Source: Pseudomonadota bacterium (lineage in GTDB: Bacteria; Pseudomonadota; Gammaproteobacteria; Steroidobacterales; Steroidobacteraceae). Taken from it: a stretch of DNA of 10,063 bases. Position numbers and translations under genes: made by a program. The notes below the pieces were generated by a model. The model saw only the letters and a program-made list of their open reading frames with translations. It ran no database searches and had not been told where the DNA came from. Below, in pieces: positions 1 through 5,803 of this stretch. Numbering within the stretch: position 1 is the first letter of the stretch; the number at the start of each line of letters is the position of its first letter. The stretch is taken from assembly GCA_947454665.1 (NCBI GenBank), contig CANGMU010000070.1:1-10063 (forward strand). The letters are read 5' to 3'.

Positions 1-533
1 CGCTGTATGTCGTCAGCATGGTGCTGACGCTGGCCTGCTATGGCGCGGTGGTGTTGCGCCAGCGGTCGATCGCGGACGGTGAACCGATCACGATCCTGGA
101 TGCCCTGCGGCGCAGTGTCATCGGCCTGCCGGCGACGGCCAGCACGGCGGTGCTGTGCAGCCTGTCGGTGGCCATTGGGGGCGTGCTGCTCCTGCTGCCG
201 GGTCTGGCGGCGATCGTCTGGCTGTCCCTGGCCTGGATCATTGCGCTCGAGGGTGCGACGCCCGTCCAGGCCCTGCGTGCGAGCATCGCTGCGGTTCGCG
301 GCCGGTTCTGGCAACTGGCCAAGGTGCTCGCGGTGTTGCTGTCGGCGGTGCTCGTGTTCGTCGTGCTGGCCGGCATCTTCGTCGGCGTGCTGATGGCCGT
401 CGCGGGCAAGCAGGGGCCGACCAGTGTCTTCGGGCAGACGCTGTCGCGCCTGCTCTTCGGCACGGTCATCGCGCTGCCGGTGGCGTATCTGGGTGCGGCG
501 CTGGTGGTGCTGCGGCGGTACCTGCGGGGTTGA
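1..533 (+). CDS. Multi-pass inner-membrane protein, 3' part (5' end outside window)
   Basis: The reading frame is open from the first complete codon (position 3) to TGA at 531-533, giving 176 visible residues; the true start lies upstream. The chain is almost entirely hydrophobic helices with short loops: about residues 1-18, a long pair over 37-77, one at 98-128 and one near the C-terminus, ending in basic LRRYLRG (positive-inside pattern). The stretch around EGATPVQALRASIAAVRGRFW, a polar amphipathic loop before a transmembrane helix, resembles integral-membrane families such as YciC/UPF0259 or the glycerophosphodiesterase membrane domain. That family link is only a resemblance, and no catalytic motif is visible. 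The stop is 52 bp before the antitoxin start. Function is unknown; membrane location is well supported. Confidence 0.75.
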   Translation, partial: LYVVSMVLTLACYGAVVLRQRSIADGEPITILDALRRSVIGLPATASTAVLCSLSVAIGGVLLLLPGLAAIVWLSLAWIIALEGATPVQALRASIAAVRGRFWQLAKVLAVLLSAVLVFVVLAGIFVGVLMAVAGKQGPTSVFGQTLSRLLFGTVIALPVAYLGAALVVLRRYLRG

Positions 534-540
534 TCCGGGC

Positions 541-566
541 GTAGACTGGTCTACAGACTGGTCTGT
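541..566. promoter_or_regulatory. Tandem palindromic operator of the toxin-antitoxin operon
   Basis: Two 14-bp palindromes lie side by side: GTAGAC-TG-GTCTAC at 541-554 and ACAGAC-TG-GTCTGT at 553-566. Each has perfect 6-bp arms around a TG centre. They share the core AGACTGGTCT and their centres are 12 bp apart. They end 19 bp before the antitoxin start codon. Phd/YefM antitoxins are known to bind paired palindromes over their own promoter, so these are very likely the autoregulatory sites. A possible promoter is TTGATC (530-535) with TACAGA (552-557) 16 bp downstream, which would put the -10 box between the two sites; that promoter call is weak. Confidence 0.8.
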
Positions 567-585
567 TGGCCGGCGAGGTGTCCCC

Positions 586-840
586 GTGAAGATCGAAATC
601 GGCGCATACGAAGCAAAAACGAAACTTCCCGAGCTTTTGCGTGAAGTGCAGGCTGGCAAGCGCTTCACGATCACCAACCGGGGGAAGGCCGTGGCGGAAC
701 TGGTTCCCGTAGCCCAGGAAGAATCGGCGGACATCGGCAAAGCCATTGCCGATTTCCTGGCATACAAAAAAGCACATCCCATCCGGCACACGTTCACGGC
801 CGAAGAGATCAAGGCGATGATTCGTGAAGGCCGCGAATGA
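586..840 (+). CDS. Phd/YefM-family antitoxin
   Basis: This 84-residue protein is the antitoxin of a type II toxin-antitoxin pair. It should bind and neutralise the PIN toxin encoded next and repress the operon. The N-terminal half carries the usual Phd/YefM pattern: an initial beta strand, GAYEAKTKLPELLREVQ (6-22), AGKRFTITNRGKAVAELVP (23-41). The C-terminal part (about 47-84) is charged and probably disordered until it wraps around the toxin. The start is the GTG at 586, supported by GAGGTG at 575-580 five bases upstream and by the family N-terminus; the frame extends upstream but without family similarity. The last codon overlaps the toxin start as ATGA. Codon use is richer in A/T (runs of AAA and GAA codons) than in the neighbours, which hints at acquisition by transfer. 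Confidence 0.9.
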   Translation: MKIEIGAYEAKTKLPELLREVQAGKRFTITNRGKAVAELVPVAQEESADIGKAIADFLAYKKAHPIRHTFTAEEIKAMIREGRE

Positions 841-1262
841 ACGGTGTGCTTGATGCATCCGTTGGCGCCAGTTGGTTGCTGGAAGATGCGGGCGCTGGCC
901 AGGCGTATGCCGATGCCGTGATGCAAGCGCTGGAGCGTCCCGGTGTGGTGGCGCATGTGCCTGTCATCTTTGGCCTCGAATTGGCCAGCGTGATGCTTAA
1001 GGCGGAAGCCCGGGGGACCTTGACCGCAGAGCGCACGGCGCGCTTCCTGCAGTTCTTGTCCATCATGCCCATCGAGTCAGACAGCCGGCCGGCACTCTCT
1101 GCGCTTCGGGAAACCCTGCCGCTCGCGCGCCGATATGGCCTGTCGTCCTACGACGCGTCGTATCTCGAACTGGCGCTGCGCCTGTCGCTGCCGCTGGCCA
1201 CGCTGGATACCGACCTGCGCCGTGCTGCCCGCAAGGCGGGCGTTCAGGTCTTCAAGCCCTGA
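837..1262 (+). CDS. PIN-domain toxin (VapC-like ribonuclease)
   Basis: This 141-residue protein matches the PIN-domain fold and size of VapC-type toxins, metal-dependent endoribonucleases that cut RNA and stop translation unless bound by their antitoxin. The acidic residues of a PIN active site are in order: D6 in VLDASV at the N-terminus, E48 in FGLELASV, D106 in SSYDASYLELA, and D124 (with D126) in LATLDTDL. The spacing is normal and no key residue is missing, so it looks active. Its ATG overlaps the antitoxin stop (ATGA, 837-840), and GAAGG at 826-830 is a suitable ribosome site, implying translational coupling. It ends 21 bp from the convergent prfA stop. The RNA target cannot be predicted from sequence. 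Confidence 0.9.
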   Translation: MNGVLDASVGASWLLEDAGAGQAYADAVMQALERPGVVAHVPVIFGLELASVMLKAEARGTLTAERTARFLQFLSIMPIESDSRPALSALRETLPLARRYGLSSYDASYLELALRLSLPLATLDTDLRRAARKAGVQVFKP

Positions 1263-1283
1263 CGGGCGGCAACACGTCGGGCG

Positions 1284-2375
1284 TCAGTTCCCCTCGCCGA
1301 CCTGTGCGGCGAGTTCCTCGGCCTGGAATTCCTGCTGCAAGGCCTGCAGCAGCTCATCCATGTTGCCGCCGATTACATCGGCCAGCTTGTAGAGCGTCAG
1401 GTTGATGCGGTGGTCGGTCACGCGACCCTGCGGGAAGTTGTAGGTACGGATGCGTTCGGAGCGGTCGCCGCTGCCGACCTGCAGCTTGCGCGACTGGGCC
1501 TGCGCGCTTTGCTGCTTCTCGCGTTCCGCGGCCAGCAGGCGCGCCTTCAGCAGTGACATCGCGCGCGAGCGATTCTTGTGCTGCGAACGCTCGTCCTGGC
1601 ATTCGACGACGACACCCGTCGGCAAGTGGGTGATGCGGATCGCGGAGTCGGTCTTGTTGACGTGCTGGCCACCGGCGCCGGAGGCCCGGAAGGTGTCGAC
1701 GCGCAGGTCCGCCGGGTTGAGGTCGATGCTGTCGATCTCTTCCTCTTCAGGGAGGATCGCGACCGTGCAGGCGGAGGTGTGGATGCGGCCCTGCGCTTCT
1801 GTGGCGGGCACGCGCTGCACGCGGTGCGTGCCGGATTCGAACTTGAATGCGGAAAAGGCACCACGGCCGACGACGCGGGAGATGATCTCCTTATAGCCGC
1901 CGTGTTCGCCGAGTGATTCGTTGAGGATCTCCACCTGCCAGCCACGGCTTTCCGCATAGCGCGTGTACATGCGGTAGAGATCGCCCGCGAAGATCGCGGC
2001 CTCGTCGCCACCCGTGCCGGCGCGGACTTCGAGGTAGATGTTGCGTTCGTCGCGCGTGTCCTTCGGGATCAGCAGCAGGCCGAGTTCCTGCTCCGCGTCG
2101 AGGATCACGCCCTGCAGGCGGCGGGCTTCTTCCTCGCCCATCCCGCGCATGTCCGGGTCCGTGTCGTTCGCCAAGTCCTGCGAGGTGGCCAGTTCGGCCT
2201 GCAGTTCGCCGTAAGCCTTGAAGCGCTGTGCGAGTGGCTCGAGCCGCGAATATTCCATGGAGAGTTCACGGAACTCGGGCGAGCTGCCTGACGTGGCGGG
2301 ATCGGCGAGCAGGCGTCCCACTTCTTCGAAGCGGTCAGCCATCTTCTCGAGTTTGAGGCGGATGGAGTCTTTCAA
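1284..2375 (-). CDS. prfA: Peptide chain release factor 1
   Basis: RF1 recognises UAA and UAG in the ribosomal A site and triggers release of the finished protein. The 363-residue product is close to the 360 residues of E. coli RF1 and aligns along its whole length. Visible marks are VRAGTGGDEAAIFAGDL (about 117-133), the stop-codon-reading PAT tripeptide (190-192) in HRVQRVPATEAQGRIHTS, which marks RF1 rather than RF2, and the GGQ catalytic motif (235-237) in SGAGGQHVNKTDSAIRITH, followed by DERSQHKN. The family N-terminus (MKxSI) is matched by a TTG start at 2375-2373. No clear Shine-Dalgarno precedes it, and the next in-frame ATG, 12 codons in, would cut the first helix. The frame stays open far upstream, but only antisense to the TPR gene. 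It is divergent from that gene across 39 bp, and hemA is absent from its usual place beside it. Confidence 0.97.
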   Translation of the reverse strand: MKDSIRLKLEKMADRFEEVGRLLADPATSGSSPEFRELSMEYSRLEPLAQRFKAYGELQAELATSQDLANDTDPDMRGMGEEEARRLQGVILDAEQELGLLLIPKDTRDERNIYLEVRAGTGGDEAAIFAGDLYRMYTRYAESRGWQVEILNESLGEHGGYKEIISRVVGRGAFSAFKFESGTHRVQRVPATEAQGRIHTSACTVAILPEEEEIDSIDLNPADLRVDTFRASGAGGQHVNKTDSAIRITHLPTGVVVECQDERSQHKNRSRAMSLLKARLLAAEREKQQSAQAQSRKLQVGSGDRSERIRTYNFPQGRVTDHRINLTLYKLADVIGGNMDELLQALQQEFQAEELAAQVGEGN

Positions 2376-2414
2376 ACTGGGCAGTCGGCGAGGGGATCGG
2401 CTAAGGTCGCGATC

Positions 2415-4100
2415 ATGCCTCAATCCACGCGTTTCCGGGCGGCAACCGCCGTCCTGCTGGTCGCCGCGACGGCGCTTGCCACTGACCTGACGGCGGTAGA
2501 AGGCAGGCCTGCCGGTCAGGACCCGGCCGTCGTCGTCGCCGAGATGGCCCTGCAGAAGGGCGAATGCCGCGAGGCCGCCGAGGCCCTCACGAAGGCGTCT
2601 GCCACTTCTCCCGATGTTGCCTTGGCCACGCGTGCGACGCAGGTGGCCATGGGCTGTGAACAGCTGGACACGGCGCAGCGCGCTGCGGCCCGTTGGCAGC
2701 AACTGGCACCAGGCCGCGGCGAGCCGGCGCTGGCCCGCGCGCTGGTGGCGATGAAGCGTTTCCAGGTGGATGAAGCGCGCAAGGCGCTCAGCGCCTGGCG
2801 CGATTCCGGCGCGGCAGGCAACCAGGACCCGGGTCGCTTCGCCCAGATCCTCGAAGGCGAAACAGAAAGCACCATCGCCTACCGCGTGTTCGGCGATGTC
2901 CTGCTCGGCGAGGATCCGACGGCCGATGTCGTGCTGGCGCAGGCCACGCTCGCGCTGCATGCCTACGATTACAAGGCCGCGGTGAAGCATGCGGACCGCA
3001 CACTCGAACTGCGTGTCGGGTTCGTGCCGGCGCGGCTGCTCAAGGTTCGCGCGCAGGCGCTGCTCGGCGACGTGGAGCCGGCGCTGGCATTGGCGAAGGA
3101 GCTCGAGGGCAAGCTGGCCGACGACGATGCCTTCCTGGCTGCGGATGTGCTCGCCGCCGCACAGCGGCAGGAAGCCGCGCGCGAGGTCCTGCAGCGGCTG
3201 CAGAGCCTGCCCGGCCTGGCGCCCGGCGTGGCGCGACGGCTCGGTGCCCTGGCGCTGGAGCAGGGTGACCTGCTCGAAGCCGAGAAACAGTTCATGTCGC
3301 TCATCGGCCAACGGGCTCAGGCGCCGGTGGCGCTGCTGTCGCTGGCGCGGATCTTTGAACGTCGCGGCGATGACGAGCGTGCGCTGCGCGGCTATGCGCT
3401 GCTCGGCGATTCGACCGCATCGCTTGCCGCCCGCACCGGTGCGGCGCGCGTGCTGCTGAAGCAGGGCAAGCGCGAACAGGCGCTGGCGGTCTTCGACAGC
3501 TACCTCAAGCAGCATCCGGAAAGCGCGATCGAGGTCGCTGGCGCGAGGGCGCAGCTTTACGCTGGTCGTGGCGAGTTGCCGACGGCCGTTGCCGTGCTGG
3601 AGGCCGCGCTGAAGGCCTATCCCAACCATCCGCAGCTGCAGTACCAGCGCGCGACGATGCTGGAACGCGCCGGGCGCATTGCCGATTCGGAGCGCGCCTT
3701 CGAAGTCTTGCTGAAGCAGCGCCCCGAGGATCCGGCGGTGGCCAACGCATTGGGTTTCACGCTGGCGGACCATAACCGCAACCTCGATCGTGCGGAAAAG
3801 CTCGTGCGCCAGGCGCTCAGCCTGTCGCCCGACAATCCGGCCATCCTCGATAGCCTGGGCTGGGTCCGCTTCAGGCGCGGTCACTTGGATGAAGCCATCG
3901 CTCTGGTCGAGCGGGCCTGGCGCGGTGCGCACGATGCGGAAATCGGCGCGCACTTCGGCGAAGTGCTGTGGAAGAAGGGTGAGGAAGGCCGCGCCCGCTA
4001 CGTCTGGCAGCAGGCCCTGAATATCGATCCGGATGATGAACTGCTGCGCAGGACGATGAAGCGTCTGACGGGCGAGGAGCCGCAGAGCGGTGATCGCTGA
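2415..4100 (+). CDS. Exported tetratricopeptide-repeat protein of the lolB locus
   Basis: This 561-residue protein probably acts in the periplasm or at the envelope as a protein-interaction scaffold. The N-terminus looks like a Sec signal peptide: basic start, hydrophobic TAVLLVAATALA (11-22), probable cleavage near 22-27. The body is alpha-helical TPR solenoid. Clear repeats run from about 373 to 542 (373-405, 407-439, 441-474, 475-508, 509-542), with weaker ones from about 38. The C-terminal blocks AILDSLGWVRFRRGHLDEA and GAHFGEVLWKKGEEGRAR are typical of the TPR protein next to lolB in Pseudomonas (PA4667-like). The ATG at 2415 is supported by TAAGG at 2402-2406. Its end overlaps lolB by 11 bp, so the two are co-translated. 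Its promoter must lie in the 39-bp gap or inside prfA. No enzymatic motif is seen. Confidence 0.9.
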   Translation: MPQSTRFRAATAVLLVAATALATDLTAVEGRPAGQDPAVVVAEMALQKGECREAAEALTKASATSPDVALATRATQVAMGCEQLDTAQRAAARWQQLAPGRGEPALARALVAMKRFQVDEARKALSAWRDSGAAGNQDPGRFAQILEGETESTIAYRVFGDVLLGEDPTADVVLAQATLALHAYDYKAAVKHADRTLELRVGFVPARLLKVRAQALLGDVEPALALAKELEGKLADDDAFLAADVLAAAQRQEAAREVLQRLQSLPGLAPGVARRLGALALEQGDLLEAEKQFMSLIGQRAQAPVALLSLARIFERRGDDERALRGYALLGDSTASLAARTGAARVLLKQGKREQALAVFDSYLKQHPESAIEVAGARAQLYAGRGELPTAVAVLEAALKAYPNHPQLQYQRATMLERAGRIADSERAFEVLLKQRPEDPAVANALGFTLADHNRNLDRAEKLVRQALSLSPDNPAILDSLGWVRFRRGHLDEAIALVERAWRGAHDAEIGAHFGEVLWKKGEEGRARYVWQQALNIDPDDELLRRTMKRLTGEEPQSGDR

Positions 4101-4692
4101 CCGGCTGCGTTCCGCGCTGCGGGGCGTGGTCCTGTTGTGTGCCGCGTGCCTCTGCGCCTGCGTGACGGTGCCGCGGCAGCCTGAGGTGCCACAGGATCCG
4201 CAGGCTCGCCGCGAGCACTTGCAGTCACTCTCCGGCTTTTCCTTGTCCGGTCGACTTGCGGTCGCAGTCGGCCAGGAAGGTTTCAGCGCGAACCTTGACT
4301 GGATCCAGCGCTCCGCGCACACCGAACTGGACCTGCGCGCGCCGCTGGGCTTCGGCTCCGCGCATGTCGTGCGAGAGGGCACGCAGCTCAATCTGGAAAG
4401 CAGCCGCGGCGAGCGCTTCAGCGGCCCTGAGGCGTCCGAGGCCTTGGCGGCACGCCTCGGTTTCGATCCGCCGCTGGACAGCCTGCGCTACTGGGCCCTG
4501 GGCGTCGCCGATCCGGCGCGGCCAGCAATCGAGACGGCCGGCGAGGGCGGGCTGCCCGCTGCCATCGAACAGGATGGCTGGCGCATCGATTACGCCGAAT
4601 TCAAGGCATCGCTGCCCCGTCGCCTCACGCTGACGCGCGGACCCGTGCGACTGCGGCTCGTGGTGGACCGTTGGACGCTGGTCGCGCGATGA
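4090..4692 (+). CDS. lolB: Outer-membrane lipoprotein receptor LolB
   Basis: LolB sits on the inner face of the outer membrane, takes lipoproteins from the periplasmic carrier LolA and inserts them into that membrane. The product is 200 residues (E. coli LolB is 207). It begins with a lipoprotein signal peptide ending in lipobox L21-C22-A23-C24. C24 is the likely acylated residue, and V25 at +2 (not Asp) is compatible with outer-membrane sorting. Four cysteines within 17-24 make the signal unusual, but only C24 fits the lipobox well. The mature part carries the LolB pattern FSLSGRLAVAVGQEGFSANLDWIQ (50-73) and a C-terminal half-barrel ending RLRLVVDRWTL. The start is GTG at 4090, preceded by GAGGAG at 4074-4079. 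It overlaps the TPR gene by 11 bp and ispE by 4 bp, giving a compact operon. Confidence 0.92.
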   Translation: MIADRLRSALRGVVLLCAACLCACVTVPRQPEVPQDPQARREHLQSLSGFSLSGRLAVAVGQEGFSANLDWIQRSAHTELDLRAPLGFGSAHVVREGTQLNLESSRGERFSGPEASEALAARLGFDPPLDSLRYWALGVADPARPAIETAGEGGLPAAIEQDGWRIDYAEFKASLPRRLTLTRGPVRLRLVVDRWTLVAR

Positions 4693-5525
4693 GCGGCGGC
4701 AGCTTCCCGGCCCCGGCCAAGCTGAACCTCTTCCTGCACGTGCTGGGGCGGCGGCCGGATGGTTATCACGACCTGCAGACCGTGTTCCAGCTGGTGGACC
4801 TCTGCGACACCGTGGACATCAGCGTGACCGATGACGGGCGGATCACCCGTGATCCTCCGCCGACGGACCCGGTGCTCGCGGCGCTGCCGGATCACAAGGA
4901 CCTGACCGTGCGCGCCGCCCGGTTGCTGCAGGCGGACAGTGGCTGCCGGCGGGGTGCGCGGATCCACGTGACGAAGCGGATCCCCGATGGCGGCGGCTTG
5001 GGCGGCGGCAGTTCCGACGCGGCCACGGTGCTGCTGGCGCTGGACCGGCTCTGGAGCCTGGGCTTTGGGCGCGAGCGGCTGGCGGCTCTGGGGCTGCAGC
5101 TGGGTGCCGACGTGCCGGTCTTCGTGATGGGCCGCAATGCCTGGGCGGAGGGACGCGGGGAGCGTTTGACCCCCGTCGACCTGCCAGAACGCTGGTATGT
5201 GATCGTGCGGCCGCCGGTCGCCGTGGGGACAGCCGAGATCTTCAACGCGCCCGAATTGACCCGCGATACCCCGCCCATCACACTACGCGCCTTCCTCGAC
5301 GGGGCTGGTCGCAACGATTGCGAACCGGTGGTCCGGCACCGCCACCCGGCGGTCGCCGCGGCCCTCGACTGGCTGGCAGGCCACGCGCCGGCCCGCCTGA
5401 CCGGCACCGGCAGTTGCGGCTTCGCGGCCTTCGATTCGGAGTCCGCTGCGCGACAGACTGCGGCGACCGCGCCGGCAGGCCTGACGGTGTTTGTCGCACG
5501 GGGAATCGCGCAGTCGTCCCTCTGA
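4689..5525 (+). CDS. ispE: 4-diphosphocytidyl-2-C-methyl-D-erythritol kinase
   Basis: IspE phosphorylates CDP-methylerythritol with ATP in the MEP (non-mevalonate) route to isoprenoid precursors, in the cytoplasm. The 278-residue protein is typical of this GHMP kinase family (E. coli IspE 283). Motif order is right: PAPAKLNLFLHVLGRRPDGYH (7-27) with the conserved Lys at 11; the glycine-rich ATP loop PDGGGLGGGSSDAA (99-112); catalytic Asp141 in LGADVPVF; and the third motif LTGTGSCGFAAF (237-248). The start is ATG at 4689, overlapping the lolB stop as ATGA. A TTG six codons upstream is open but lacks family support. It lies in the conserved TPR-lolB-ispE order and is followed 25 bp later by tRNA-Gln. 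No anomaly is seen. Confidence 0.96.
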   Translation: MSGGSFPAPAKLNLFLHVLGRRPDGYHDLQTVFQLVDLCDTVDISVTDDGRITRDPPPTDPVLAALPDHKDLTVRAARLLQADSGCRRGARIHVTKRIPDGGGLGGGSSDAATVLLALDRLWSLGFGRERLAALGLQLGADVPVFVMGRNAWAEGRGERLTPVDLPERWYVIVRPPVAVGTAEIFNAPELTRDTPPITLRAFLDGAGRNDCEPVVRHRHPAVAAALDWLAGHAPARLTGTGSCGFAAFDSESAARQTAATAPAGLTVFVARGIAQSSL

Positions 5526-5530
5526 CGCGC

Positions 5531-5550
5531 GCGGCCGGTTTCACGGCTGC
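5531..5550 (+). other. Hairpin abutting the 5' end of tRNA-Gln
   Basis: GCGGCCG (5531-5537) can pair with CGGCTGC (5544-5550) over seven pairs, one of them G-U, around the loop GTTTCA. The stem begins six bases after the ispE stop and ends exactly one base before the first tRNA nucleotide. There is no T-run, so it is not an intrinsic terminator. It could mark the junction where the ispE message and tRNA precursor are separated. The pairing is read directly; the role is inference. Confidence 0.4.
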
Positions 5551-5625
5551 TGGGGTGTCGCCAAGTGGTAAGGCAGCGGGTTTTGATCCCGCCATTCGTA
5601 GGTTCGAATCCTGCCACCCCAGCCA
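5551..5625 (+). tRNA. tRNA-Gln (anticodon TTG)
   Basis: A complete cloverleaf can be folded by eye. The acceptor stem TGGGGTG (5551-5557) pairs with CACCCCA (5615-5621). The D arm starts GCCAAGTGGTAAGGC. The anticodon stem GCGGG (5576-5580) pairs with CCCGC (5588-5592) around the loop TTTTGAT, placing anticodon TTG at 5583-5585, which reads CAA and CAG as glutamine. The T arm is GTAGG-TTCGAAT-CCTGC (5599-5615). G5622 is the discriminator base, and CCA (5623-5625) is encoded in the gene. Its place after ispE matches Pseudomonas and related bacteria. It probably shares a transcript with lolB-ispE, since no terminator separates them. Confidence 0.97.
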
Positions 5626-5630
5626 TCCAT

Positions 5631-5656
5631 GGCGTTGCCAGCGCGCAACAGTTGCG
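5631..5656. promoter_or_regulatory. Candidate operator A upstream of receptor 1 (shared with receptor 2)
   Basis: GGCGTTGC (5631-5638), six bases, then GCAACA (5645-5650) form the inverted repeat GTTGC-N6-GCAAC at 5634-5649. A second dyad, CGCAAC-A-GTTGCG (5644-5656), overlaps it, so the middle GCAAC arm can pair either way. The first dyad ends 155 bp before the receptor 1 ATG. The same element with the same spacing occurs before receptor 2 at 9061-9080. Two dyads sharing an arm suggest a protein-binding operator or an RNA switch; the binding factor is unknown. It starts six bases after the tRNA CCA end, so part of it might serve the tRNA transcript's 3' end instead. Confidence 0.5.
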
Positions 5657-5697
5657 GATTCAATGTAGCGATTCCGCTTGAAAACGCTGTCATGCGT

Positions 5698-5750
5698 ATG
5701 GCTTTATGCCATCCGTGCCGATTTTGCACCGAGCCGTCTCGTTTCGGTGT
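5698..5750 (+). other. Leader region with two potential hairpins before receptor 1
   Basis: Between operator A and the receptor 1 ribosome site, two small inverted repeats are visible: ATGGC-TTTAT-GCCAT (5698-5712) and GCACCGA (5726-5732) with TCGGTGT (5744-5750) around an 11-base loop. Neither has a following T-run. If transcription starts upstream of 5698 they would form structures in the leader. A possible -35 box, TTGAAA, lies at 5678-5683, but no convincing -10 box stands at the right distance. No known riboswitch consensus was recognised in 5626-5803. Confidence 0.3.
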
Positions 5751-5803
5751 GATGCCGTCGGCGCCATTCGAAGAATCAATCGCGTCCTTCAAGGGGAAAC
5801 TAC

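Noticed and set aside
424..585. Longer N-terminus for the antitoxin, overlapping the membrane-protein gene
   Set aside because: The extra residues are Trp/Cys/Arg-rich and unlike the family. The operator palindromes and a good ribosome site sit directly before the GTG at 586.
1259..1287. Inverted repeat CTGACG...CGTCAG spanning the stops of the toxin and prfA as a bidirectional terminator
   Set aside because: Only six pairs around a 17-base loop, with no T-run on either strand; this could easily be chance, so it was not called.
2376..4391. Open upstream extension of the prfA frame across the whole TPR gene
   Set aside because: Family alignment begins at the TTG at 2375. The extension is antisense to a clear TPR gene and reads as low-complexity sequence, so it is a shadow.
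5601..5625. tRNA 3' end as an attachment site of an integrated element
   Set aside because: No second copy of the T-arm/acceptor end and no integrase were seen inside the window.
5678..5708. Sigma-70 promoter for receptor 1 (TTGAAA with TTTATG)
   Set aside because: The 19-bp spacing and poor -10 match make it unconvincing; it is mentioned only as a possible -35 box in the leader entry.
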